64,000 bases of DNA, from assembly GCA_905250125.1 (NCBI GenBank), contig CAJNOL010000670.1, positions 5,576 to 69,575 of the forward strand, in the 5' to 3' direction. How positions within the stretch are numbered: position 1 is the stretch's first letter; every line of letters starts with the position of its first letter. This stretch comes from Rotaria sordida. Taxonomy: Eukaryota; Rotifera; Eurotatoria; Philodinida; Philodinidae. A program made the position numbers and the translations under genes. Shown one piece after another: positions 13,803 to 24,900 of this stretch. The notes below the pieces were generated by a model. That model was not told the origin of the DNA, made no database searches, and saw only the letters and a program-made list of their open reading frames with translations.

Positions 13803-14545
13803 TTAGGACCCCTCAACCCTAAAAAAAGTCAATTTTCGTGAAAAATGTCGAAATTAAGATAAATACATGGGGAAGATAGTCCGTCTTCTGATCTTTCAGA
13901 AGCGGTATGGTTTTCTTTGGTATCTCATTTTTGGTCAAAGTTTTTGATGATTTCTGTTAACTTCTTTCTAAAAAGTATGTTTATTTTGAAAAAAACGAAA
14001 ACTTTTTTTCGTGTTTTCTCAGTTTACACTTTCTCAATCGCGGAACCCAAATGTCTCAGTGGGTATACATTCTATATATTTGAATTTTTTTTTTGTCTGA
14101 AAGAGCATGTCAAGATGCAGAGCACCACGGAGTCCTTTTTTAATTAAGCTTTGATTTTATTATATATGCAAACAGCTAATATGAATGGACACCCACTTTT
14201 GGAGCGTTTTTAAAGCATTTTTCATGGCGTTGAACTTGTCACTCATTTTTTCTGCATAAAAAGTAAGAATATAAAAAAAAATGGCTCTGTGATGCCCTGC
14301 ATTCTGACGCGCTCTTTCAAACAAAAAAAAAGTTAAATATATAGGATGAGTCTGGACAGAGAAATTTGGGTTGCTAAATGAGCTATTTTTGATCTTTGTT
14401 TGGTGACTATTTTCCGCAAATGTTATGCTTTAAGGCTGAAAATTTTACCACAGCTTTTCCACTTCACTCCCTACATATCATGAAAATTTCATGCTTTTAG
14501 GATGCACTCAGTCTGAGATCGATTTTTGAGGGGAGGAGACCTTAG
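13803..14545. repeat. Imperfect foldback repeat, arms about 260-330 bp
   Basis: The segment 14020-14135 is matched in reverse complement by 14285-14400: for example CGCGGAACCCAAATGTCTC against GCAACCCAAATTTCTC, and TCTGAAAGAGCATGTCA against TTTGAAAGAGCGCGTCA. The match weakens outward to a Cs/Gs-rich edge near 13803 and 14545. The loop is 14136-14284. No transposase is present, so this is probably an old non-autonomous foldback element. Confidence 0.55.
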
Positions 14546-14924
14546 ACTGAAGTACTTCTTCTTGAGCTCGCTAAATCGTGCTTAAAAAGTTTTGTTCAAA
14601 TATATTTTCGATTTCTTTTTTTCCAATACTCAAAAACATCGGTCAATCACATTTATATTCTATATTTTTTCCGCATTTTGACTCAAATAAATTTCATCAA
14701 ACCTTAGCATTGGATCTGGCTCCAAGCGGAATAGATACGTAGTCCATCATCAAACGAAAAAAAACTGGTGAACACGGTAGAGAATGTGAAATGATCGTGC
14801 ATTAGTTATTAACTAACATATATTTTTAATAGAAATACTTTTATTGTTGGTCAGTTTCCATCGTTTAAAAAAAGAACTGTATATACAGATAACAAAAAGA
14901 AACCACCATTTTGCAGATGATTCC

Positions 14925-15640
14925 CGACGACGCTATAGTATGGTTATTGTTTCTTTTGAAAAGTAAACGATATTTGATACATTGAATGTCAGATACCAAA
15001 ACTACGGGAAGATGCTTGCTGTTAATGAGGAAATTTGTGCACCTTATAATAGTTAGGAGCAGGTATTTGACAAATTGCATATTAATATTGATAGTGTCGT
15101 GATCCAAATGGGTGAGCAGGTACTGGTTTATATACCAACTTCATCACATTTCCCAGCGTGTACGCAGCATGTCCTAGTGATGACAAAACATTTTTTTTTG
15201 CTGATGTTCATACCAATATCAACATTCCGTATTAGGAGTTCTATTGTCATCTAGTCCCTTGTATTGAATATCGAGAGAAGACTGCGATGATTTATCATCA
15301 GTTCAAGGTATTCCATGATTTGCAGAGTCGAAAAGACAAGACGATGACTCATCATTGTCTATTTTACGTTCGGTTGCCAATGAAACGATTGTTTGCTTTT
15401 TATGAACTGAATATAAAGTATCAAAATTATTTTTGATAGCACCAGGTAGTATGGCTTTCGTCGTATTTGATGTCATCTTGGAAGTTCTATCAATATAAAG
15501 AAGAAGAAAACAAAAAACGCTTCTCAAGCACTTACTGTATTGTAAGTAATTTTAAACTGGCAATTTACAACTGTTCAAAAACGAAACTATTATTCATACT
15601 CATACGTTTGTTTCATAAGCTTATCTTTGTTTTTCGTTTC
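14925..15640. repeat. Segment X, copy 1 (direct repeat of 37720-38450)
   Basis: About 0.7 kb is homologous, in the same orientation, to 37720-38450. The best-matched blocks are near 15115-15190, 15300-15330 and 15390-15500. On the minus strand both copies encode a similar stretch (IKNNFDTLYSVHKKQ here, VKNNFNILYSSHKKQ in copy 2) preceded by an acceptor-like TTGATAG and MTS. Both then run into stop codons, so they look like relics of one gene family that was not recognised. Confidence 0.6.
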
Positions 15641-16141
15641 TTTATTCTTTTAATATAGTTTGTGGCCAATAAAGGACTTTTCAATATCAACAACCGAATC
15701 ATTAAAAAAATTTTGACCAAACTATTTCTTTTTGCGTTAGTAGTCAAGCATGATGAAAATTGAAGTATAAACTTTCGAACGATCAACATCATGCCTTTGC
15801 AAAAGTATCGTTCTCTTGCTTTACTTCTATAACTTTTTTTAAAGAGAATCAAGAGTAAGAGTGTACAGATGGTTCACATCGGTGAATTTGATTCATCTAC
15901 ATACCTTCACTCCCACAAAAGACTAATTATGAGCAAAGAATTCATAAGGATTCGGATACTTTTTGGCGGTTATTTTTCATAATATTTGGTATCATTGCTA
16001 GGGTTATGCATAGATAACGGCTTGTCGACAAGAAATAGTAGATTTATTTTCAAGTTTTACAATAGTTATAGGTTCACAAAAATCGATGAAGCAGAAGTAT
16101 TCTTCTTCCAAAAACAAAAACAAACATGAACAGAACCTATT

Positions 16142-17200
16142 CTAGTCATCGTTATCGTCTTCTTCGCCGTCGTCGTCATTTGCTTTTTCGCATTCACGAA
16201 GATCGATTTCCACATAATCTGGACGTATTTTCCGTATCGCAGTAATTACAAACGCTGTGTATGGTCCCACCAGTACTTCTCTCTCAAGGGCGTATTCGGA
16301 TATTGGTTCAATATCAAGACCTGTTCGATCATTAATAATTTCATAGATGCATAGGGCAGCCATTTTCACTTGAGTACCATGTTCCGTTTGACGATAGGTA
16401 AGATTATTTTTGGCAAAGTTTTTGGCTACGTCTAAATCTTTGGTTGTCGACATAAATGCTTTATTCATTACTTTTCCTCCGATACCGTACTGTTTAAGAT
16501 CATCTTGTGTTATAGGCATACCACGATAAACTTTACCCTTGAATGATAATTTTTCTAATTCGGGATGATTGAAGAAGAAATCGATGAAATAAATGATACC
16601 AGAGTTGGTGCCTTGATTGAAGTGTTTCGTAGCTAGATCTCTATTGAGTTTTTTATAAAAATCCGATTCAACTGTATATGCTTTCAAAAGATAATAAGGA
16701 TTTTGGTCTGATTCTGCATTATTGAGAAATTGACCTACTCGTTCAATGTCAGTATGAGACATTTCTTCTTTGATAAATTTCATTCGACGATCAATATCTT
16801 TCTTTTTCCAACCGATACTTGCATGACGAAATCGATACATTTTCGCTAGTTCTGCTGCTGCATCATCACATTTCATCCAATCAATGTGACCTGTTCCATC
16901 ATCATTAAATCGATTCGATGATTCACGAAGAAACAATTTTTTTATCTCTTCTTTTTCCGCTTCATCATATGGCAAACATTTGTGTACGTTCTGTATCGAA
17001 CGACTAGCGCCTCGCTTCAACAATAATTTCACTATCTCTGTATGACCATAGTAGCATGCTGCATGAAGAGCAGTAGAACCATTCGCTTGAATTTGATCTA
17101 TTTCCTGTAGAGTCATTTTGGGTAATTGTTCGCGAACTTCATCTACGTTTCCATTACGGCATGCATAATAAAATTGGCTTGTCGTTGATGATTGAGTCAT
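16142..17200 (-). CDS. Ankyrin-repeat mono-ADP-ribosyltransferase (ART, R-S-E type)
   Basis: The open frame encodes 353 residues from MTQSS. An upstream in-frame Met at 17275 exists, but the extra residues are Phe/Asn/Lys-rich and follow a donor-like AG|GTAAGA near 17297, so they look like a 5' UTR intron; the start at 17200 is preferred. Residues ~1-90 contain ankyrin-type repeats (GSTALHAACYYGHTEIVKLL). Residues ~110-340 form an animal-type arginine ADP-ribosyltransferase: VYRGMPI carries the first-strand Arg (~224), AFMSTTKD the Ser-Thr motif (~249), and ALEREVLVGP the ExE catalytic pair (~303). The enzyme is expected to transfer ADP-ribose from NAD+ to protein. No signal peptide is seen. 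An acidic Glu/Asp tail ends the protein. The TIR genes on the same strand begin 280 bp upstream. The R-S-E family assignment is firm; the substrate is unknown. Confidence 0.85.
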   Translation of the reverse strand: MTQSSTTSQFYYACRNGNVDEVREQLPKMTLQEIDQIQANGSTALHAACYYGHTEIVKLLLKRGASRSIQNVHKCLPYDEAEKEEIKKLFLRESSNRFNDDGTGHIDWMKCDDAAAELAKMYRFRHASIGWKKKDIDRRMKFIKEEMSHTDIERVGQFLNNAESDQNPYYLLKAYTVESDFYKKLNRDLATKHFNQGTNSGIIYFIDFFFNHPELEKLSFKGKVYRGMPITQDDLKQYGIGGKVMNKAFMSTTKDLDVAKNFAKNNLTYRQTEHGTQVKMAALCIYEIINDRTGLDIEPISEYALEREVLVGPYTAFVITAIRKIRPDYVEIDLRECEKANDDDGEEDDNDD

Positions 17201-17479
17201 GTAGTGGATTTTTTTTCTCGAAAAACTATTTTTCAAAAAGAAATTAAAATTAAATCCTTGATTCCATAATATCAAAAATAGGAGAAGGCATTCTTACCTG
17301 TCGATAATAAGTAAATAACCAAAAGAAAGAATTAGAATTGATCTAAAAGATCTTCATTTAAAATCTAAAAATAATTTAATAATAATATCAATCAAATCAT
17401 TCTAACTCAAAGATCAATTCTCTATAATATTGTCAAAATAAATCTTTATGTTAATTAAAAGTCTTTTTTTTATTCAGTC

Positions 17480-20400
17480 TTAATTTTTTAATTTGCGAAT
17501 TTCACTGATTAAATTTAGAAATGCATCCTCGAAAAGTTCATGTTTGAAATCAACAGTATTTCTTTTACCAATAAGATGGTTTAACCAGCCTTTGACTTTG
17601 TAATTTTTTTCGACTATTACCGGTATAAGAGGACATCCACTTTTAGAAGCATATTCAATTTCTGCCATACACACTTTCGATGTGCGATATTTAGTTGATA
17701 AACATGCGAGAAAAAGCGTTCGTTTAATTACGGCTTTTTTTATCGATTCCAGTCGATGTTTTCCTTGTTTTTCAAAGTACACCTTAAAATCCTCGGATTT
17801 TAAACGATTGGAAATTTTGCGACAAAGACTTATCTCACTGGAATCATCACTATAACTCATCATGAGATCGAATGGAACTGAATCATCCCAAGCATCAGTT
17901 GAATCATATTGATCGCCGATTGTCGTACGATCATCTTGTTCAAGTTGTTTCTTTTTTTCAGCTTGTTCTTGACGAAGAGTTTCTTCATGGCCTAATTTCC
18001 ATATAATGCCACTAGGAATCATTTTTTCTTTCTGAGAAATTTTGTTCATGAATGTTAGAAGATGATCAATAAATAAATCATTTGATTTCAGTTTCTTACT
18101 TAATGTAGGTACTATCGATAAGAGTTGCCAAATAATTGTCAAAGATGATAGTCGAATTTTTTTAATATTTTCCGATATTGGATCGTCTGGACATATGATA
18201 CAAGCAAATTTTGTAAGAAATAAAATTCCTTCTTTTTCTTCTACAATAGTTTTTTGAACTAAATCATTTTCAAGTACAGCTAAGAAAGAAAAGAGTAGAT
18301 ATAGAAATAATTTCTTTGTTTTTGAAATTTACTTTCAAGAATTTTCAATATACCATTCAATTTGATACCTTGATATGAACGTCGTGGTTCTCTAACGGAT
18401 TTCTCCATACATTCCAGACAAAATTTGGTAAGTGATCTCGGACTAATTATTTCATCAATTTTTCTTGGATCTAACCTTATAATCAAAGCTTGTGAAACAA
18501 ATTGAATCATTTTATCATTCATTAAACATGATTTTGAACAGATATCAATAACATTTTTTCTTTTCATCAGAGACAAGATTTTTTTACTAAATCCCAAATT
18601 GTATAATAATATTAGTGATTGCATGATTATCAAACTTTTGATATCACCGATTCGACTAGTACTATGAATTAATGTTTCATTCTGTAAAATTTGTAAAATC
18701 TTATCTAGTATTCTAGTTTCCAAAAAGTTTTTTCGTGTAGATCGTATTTGTGCAAAATGATTTAACAGTTTAATATGATAAAGTAATGCTTCGTTATCAG
18801 CATTTTTCTTTATTTCTTCATCTAGAAATAAATTAAGAAAAGATCAACTTGTACAATGAGATATCGATTTAACCTTCTTCGCTGTCGTTTAGACTGGGTA
18901 AATTTTGTTCGAGAATGAATTCAGCATTATTTAACATTTTCATGCAAAGTAAAGCAGCTACTTCGTCTTGTCGTTTGTAATCATGTCGAAGTAGAAATTC
19001 TGGACAATCGCGCATGAAAAATAAATGTTTTGCTGCAAGATTACTCTTAGAAATTTTTGCATAACTAACAATGATTTTTTCATAGACATCACGATAATAT
19101 TTTGACGATAAACATGCAATTATTGGATCTAATAATACTTCTACTTCATTTGTTTCTTCATTTGTACAAACACGAATTTGTTGCGCAGCATCTCTATATC
19201 GTTGTTCATTCGGTTTATAACTATGCTTTGAAAGATGTTCAATATCTTGAATCAATTTTTCCAAAAATGGTCCTCTGATAAACACATGTTTCGCAGTATC
19301 TTTTTCTATTAGAAAAAATTTATTCGTATTGGTCCATTATTAACAAGAGGCGATAGCAGGAACTGCTAGTGCATGTTTAACAATCATATTTACATATGGG
19401 GGTGACCAACTTAACTGATACCCCATAGGAAATAATATTATTTCAGAGAGGAGTATATAATAAATTTTATACCAAATGAAAGCTCGTCAAAAATGGCATT
19501 ACTGATACTGAATAGTAAGGATTTTGTAAACTTTGTAATGTCGAACTTATAAAATTTCGAGAAATTTAATACACTAAAAAATGTTAAAAAACACATTTTC
19601 TATATGGAAGAAAAACACTAGGTTTTCCCATAAAATTAGCTTTTTTGCATTATTTCTATTACTTCATATGTTTCGAAATATATTCAATAGATGCAACATG
19701 GAAAACTGAATCGAATAAGTGTATTTCGAAACATGTGAAGTAATAGAAATAATGCAAAAAAGCTAATTTTATGGGAAAACCTAGTGTTTTTCTTCCATAT
19801 AGAAAATGTGTTTTTTAACATTTTTTAGTATCTTAAATTTCTCGAAATTTTATAAGTTCGACATAACAAAGTTTACAAAACCCTTACTATTTAGTATCAG
19901 TAAATCCCATTTTTGACGAGCTTTCATTTGGTATAAAATTTATTATATACTCCTCTCTGAAATAATATTATTTCCTATGGGGTATCAGTTAAGTTGGTCA
20001 CCCCCATATATATCCCACTAACAGTTGACGAAATTCTCGGATGGCATGAATTTCGCCAATTAGCAAAAATCTTATTGGCGAAATTCCGGTACTCTAGATT
20101 CTCAGGCATTTTATATTGCAGAGACATTCTACCTTCAAATGAAACACATCCTGGTGACTCTATAATCATGCTTTAGAATAAAATAGACGTACCTCTAATA
20201 TTTCTTGTAACAGCCACAGTTGTTATTTGCTTTGATTTAAAAGTAATATTGTCGAGAAACTGTGTGTAGGCCTCCTTTAGTTTCCTAGGTTCATTATTTT
20301 CATCAATAGTTTTTTGCTTTAAAATAGTTGACAATGTCATTAATGCAAATTGAATTGTAGTATCTTTTGCACATTCTAATTGTAAGTAGATATTTTGAAA

Positions 20401-21834
20401 ATTTGATTGTTTTAAGATCGAAAAAATTTGTATTTCATAGGCCAAATTATAAAGTAACATGATACTGTAAGCAACAATACCAACGTTTGCATTAAATAAA
20501 TGTTCATTTTTACAGGCACTGCCAATCAATATATTTTGTTCTAATATAGTTACTATCTGATTGACGATAGAACTTTGAAGAAAATATTGTCTGCCTGATG
20601 ATGTGATTGAAAATTGATATAAGAACTCAATATGGCAACTAAGTGCATGCATAATTATTCGTCTGTCTCCATCTTCATTCGAATCGATTTCGATATCTTT
20701 GAAGGAACATAAAGAAAAAAGTGTTTTAATGCAAAAAATACAAACCAAACTCTTGTTACCTGTTCCTAATAAATATTTGTCAAAAATTGGTTTCGTAACA
20801 TCAATGATTGTCTTACACAATGTGCGGATTATGTTTTCTTGTTGTAAGAAATCATGCTGAATGAGAAATTGTGGACATTGATGAATATAAAAGAGCTGTT
20901 TTGGAGTCAATTGAATTTGATTAGATTCAAGTGATTTAAATGCACCAAGATAATATTCTGAACATAAACATCTTATAATAGGATTGAGTAATTGATCGAC
21001 AATATTTAATTTTGAGCAAAGACGAACAAGTCGATCTATAACTTTATATTTGATATGATATGAAAAATATTCATGTTGAGATATATCCTCAATGGAGCGA
21101 ACCAATTGATCAAAAAATAATTTACTTAAAAATAAATCCTGAAACTTCTTTGCAGGTTGATCAGTCCCATTGGATTCAAATATGGGTAGATTGGTTTGAA
21201 TTGTTTTCGAGATTGGACTGAACGAAGGCGGAAACCTTTTAAGTCTGGATATTTTTTCTATATCTGGCTGCCTTGGTTCGAGCGGACGTGCTGCTGGTGC
21301 ATCTGGGGGTAATCGTGCAGTTTTCAGATTCGGTTTTTTCGTAAGTTCATCTGATTCTCTATTACTTTTAACCACATGTTCGCCTCTTGGATTGGGTTTT
21401 TCTGTTATAGGAAATATTTCGGTTGATACTTTGCCATAGAATAACTCAGTTGGCTCGTTTTCGTACAGACATAACTGTACGATGAGATAACTAGTTGCAG
21501 AGAAGCACTCTTCTTCCTGCTGAATCATTGGTATTGTTTGCGCATGATTTGCTTTTGTCAAAAGCATTTCGAATGTTCGTCCAATACAATTAAAAATCGG
21601 ATGATTTCTTAAAACCAAATGATCGAATAACCGAAATGCATGCAAACTAGCTAATTCGTCACAAAAAATCGTCAAAATATGCATACCATCGGTTTTCCTT
21701 TTGTTCGAAGGAATTTTATTTAAATAAGAAAGAATATCATCGAAGATTTGTTTAAACTCTTCAATGCGTAAGATCCGTCGCTTATGACGAAGCCGAGTAA
21801 TGACAGATGAGTATCGTAACAGTAATGCTTCCAT
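17480..21834 (-). CDS. Helical-repeat (ARM-like) TIR-domain protein with an internally duplicated module
   Basis: Five exons (20760-21834, 20193-20696, 18874-19305, 18333-18821, 17480-18279) join in frame to 1099 residues. The N-terminal ~900 residues are all-helical and ARM/HEAT-like. They contain two copies of one module: LLNPIIRCLCSEYY...LFYIHQCPQFLIQHDF in exons 1-2, and LLDPIIACLSSKYY...LFFMRDCPEFLLRHDY in exon 3. The C-terminus is a TIR domain (VPFDLMMSYSDD to LIPVIVEKNY). Its CMAEIEYA places a Glu where SARM1-type TIR NADases have the catalytic residue, so NAD+ cleavage is plausible. The 63-bp intron 20697-20759 has no in-frame stop, so retention would add 21 residues. Intron 19306-20192 contains a palindromic repeat. 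The start at 21834 is the first Met; open frame continues about 57 bp upstream to an acceptor-like TTTTAG, so a short 5' exon is possible. Confidence 0.85.
19394..20009. mobile_element. 616-bp palindromic (MITE-like) element in a TIR-gene intron
   Basis: The two arms (19394-19681 and 19723-20009) are near-perfect inverted repeats around a ~41-bp loop. The outer ends read ATATGGGGGTGACCAACTT and its complement. There is no coding capacity for a transposase. The element occupies most of the 887-bp intron 19306-20192 of the ARM-like TIR gene and leaves both splice sites intact. A convincing target duplication was not found. Confidence 0.85.
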
Positions 21835-21980
21835 GATAAAAGAAGTTCGAATTGCGACGATTAAATTTTCATCTAAAAGTTAAATAAATATGTAGATGGT
21901 GAAGCAAAAAGTTTTAATAGATTTTCGTTTCTACCAATCAATTTTATCAGTTTATTTTAGTTGTAATAAAACAAATTTAT

Positions 21981-24900
21981 TTATAAATTAGTTTGCCTAT
22001 CACAAAGTTGTTGAAACTCAATGATATTTCGTATCTTTTGTTTCATAAAGGCTTCTGTAACTAGTTTCTTTTGTTTCCATTTACGATTTGGATTATCAAG
22101 CTCCTGAATCTTTTTGATTTCTTCTGCAGTTTTTAATTGATCATCAATATCGTCGTCATTATGTGTAGGATTTTCATTATCGACATCATTAACAGAAACA
22201 GTTTCCCAAGCTGTTTCATTTTCTTCAAGTTTCGTTTCAATTATATTTACTCGTCTGGTCGCTTTTATAAACAATTGAAAATAATCATGCGCTTGGTCAA
22301 GTGTAAACCAAGAGCCTAGATTTGAATAAGGAGTTACGAAATATTGTCTCAATTGGCAACTGTCGAATGTTTCATAATCAGATTTCCACCAGTCGTAATC
22401 ACTAGGCTGATACATTGTGAACAGAGCATCGTTGATGTCACCAGTAGGAGTGAATGGTGCAACGTTCTTCTTCATCACATTCGGAGCTCTTTTTAACCAA
22501 CGTTTAATACAATGCAAAAATTCATTCGCAATTACTTTTGAATATTCATCTATATGTCAAAAAAAGAAAATAGATTTGAAAGTTACATGAAATATGTCTT
22601 TACAAGCTTTTCTTCGTTGCCACCTGAATGAATATTTTTCACGATCATCCGGATCCATATAATTATCTGGGTTTTCTCCTCTCAAAATTGCTTCTAAATC
22701 ATCAACGACAAGCGTCAAACTTCCAACTAGCATGTCGATTTCATCGCTTGGAATTTTTTCATTTTCTATTCGTTTCTTCAGTTGTCGTTTATAAGCTTTT
22801 TCTCGATCTTTTTTTTCTTCTGCAGTCAGTTTTTGCAGCTTAATTGATGAATGACCAAGGAGGGGCTCGTCATCGTTTGTATTCACCTGTTTTGCATTCG
22901 ATACTATGGGTATTAGAGGATAAAGTTGACCAGTCACACCAGGCTTTGTATGACACAACTACAAGACATATCGGATAAAGAAGAGCTTTAATATTTTACA
23001 GGCAAAATTTCGTCTACACCAAAAAAGTAGAACGGGATCATTCCTTTCAATTTTGACTGCTTACGCTTCAACATAAGAGATAATTGTACAGTTTTGGCTT
23101 TAAACAAAGCTAAAAATTAGATACTGTTGGTCTTTTGGAAGTACTGGAAGAGAACTTTAACAGTATCCTGTGAAGCTTGATCAATTTTTTTTCTACCGCG
23201 AATGAATTTTACTTGATCTGAGTTCAATCGTATAATGCTGGGTAATCAAAATTCGCAAACACATCTCCATTGAAATCATAACTGACAGCTTCTACACTTC
23301 TAAAAACGCGTATTTCACTCGAGAAATCACGAACTACAGTAATTCATAGAAATTTTTCTTACTAAATCCTTAAATTATACGCAAGCGATCAATATATGAA
23401 TCAACTGTCGTGCAACTACCCACATCCACAGTCCATCCATGGAATACGCAATACCTCAACGTTTACTAGGCACATGTTAGGATCAGTATCTATGTTAGAT
23501 AGAAAAATGCTATCCTTCGGCTTACCAGTTTTGTCAATAATTTATCATATTCCAGGTCAAAATCGCAAGTAAACTCAATTTCTATTTCAGTGTCTAATAA
23601 CTCGTAGAATAATTGAGCATTTTTGACCGAATTCAGCCAAGAATCCTCTTCTGCATTCTGAAAAACATCTTTCATCGCTGCAATCGGAATGATTGTTTTT
23701 TGTATTAATTTGGCGTAGTTCAGATTTATCATACAATGTGCATCGTTTGTATAGTTTTCATCGAAATAAATTAACATCAAATCAGAATTTTGAATTTGTG
23801 ACTCTGATAGAGGTCTGCTAGATGATGCTCGACATAATAGATAACCTTCATCTATTAAAAATGTTGCAAGATGTTCACAAAATGCTTCATCTTGTGGACA
23901 ATAGCTGAACGCAATGTTGTAACTACTGTTGCTAACTGAATCGGACTGTTTTCTTCCTTTAGCAGAAGATCTTGGCGCGATCGGAAGTGGAATTCGTACC
24001 GATGACTTTAACTTCAAAATTTCGCACATCAGTTTGCATTTTTCCATCGTCTTCTCGATATTATGTGCTGAACCGGTCAGTTCCAATTCCAAGGTTGTTA
24101 GATTAAGTTTTGGCAGCACGGTTTTTTCTAGACAATACTTATAGAAGACGTTTATCATGTGTTGATTCCATTGTTTCAGATCTGATAATTTTTTTAGCGT
24201 CTCAATTGTGGATATGTTGCTTCGAATGTAACAATTGATTTCATTTTCACATGGTATCAAATTATTACCTTTCACGGTAGTTAAGATAATATGAGTAGCT
24301 AAGAAAATCAACTATTCAGATTTATTTTTTTTTTGCAGAAAATTTTGACATAAAAATAAGCGCTGGTGGTCGATACTATTTACAATCGCTCTTCTCGAAA
24401 TCTGTCATCGTTTAAAGTCAATCAATCTCAACTCCTTAGTATTTTATATATACTGACTCAACAAGTTCAGTTGTTCAAAATTGATTTCAAAACCGAGAAT
24501 AGAAAAGTAAATACCCTAGTGAAAAGCTTTTTTCGCCCTCATCAATCAATTAAAGCTGCCATATAAAAATCAGTTTTCGTGAATGGTCTATTAGGAACAA
24601 TGAATACATACTTGATACCGAGCAAGGAAATTGAACAAAACCATCTTCATCAGACTGTAATCGTATCAGTGCTTGAATAAATTCTTTACATAATTGGTTC
24701 TGTTCGTGATTGAAAATAAACAAAACTCTCCAATGTGATCTACTGACTTTAAGTAATCGTTGAATTTCAATAATAAGTTCTTCAGCAAACTCCGCCTCAA
24801 CATTAAAATTCTCCCATCCACATGTTGAAAATGAAATCTTTTCAGCATCGGGCCAATTAGTCGTGATCGTTTGTACGACATACGATACAAATTTTCCAAT

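Noticed and set aside
19975..20169. Short minus-strand frame beside the palindrome, possibly a gene.
   Set aside because: It runs into the repeat arm and lies within a spliced intron; no domain is visible.
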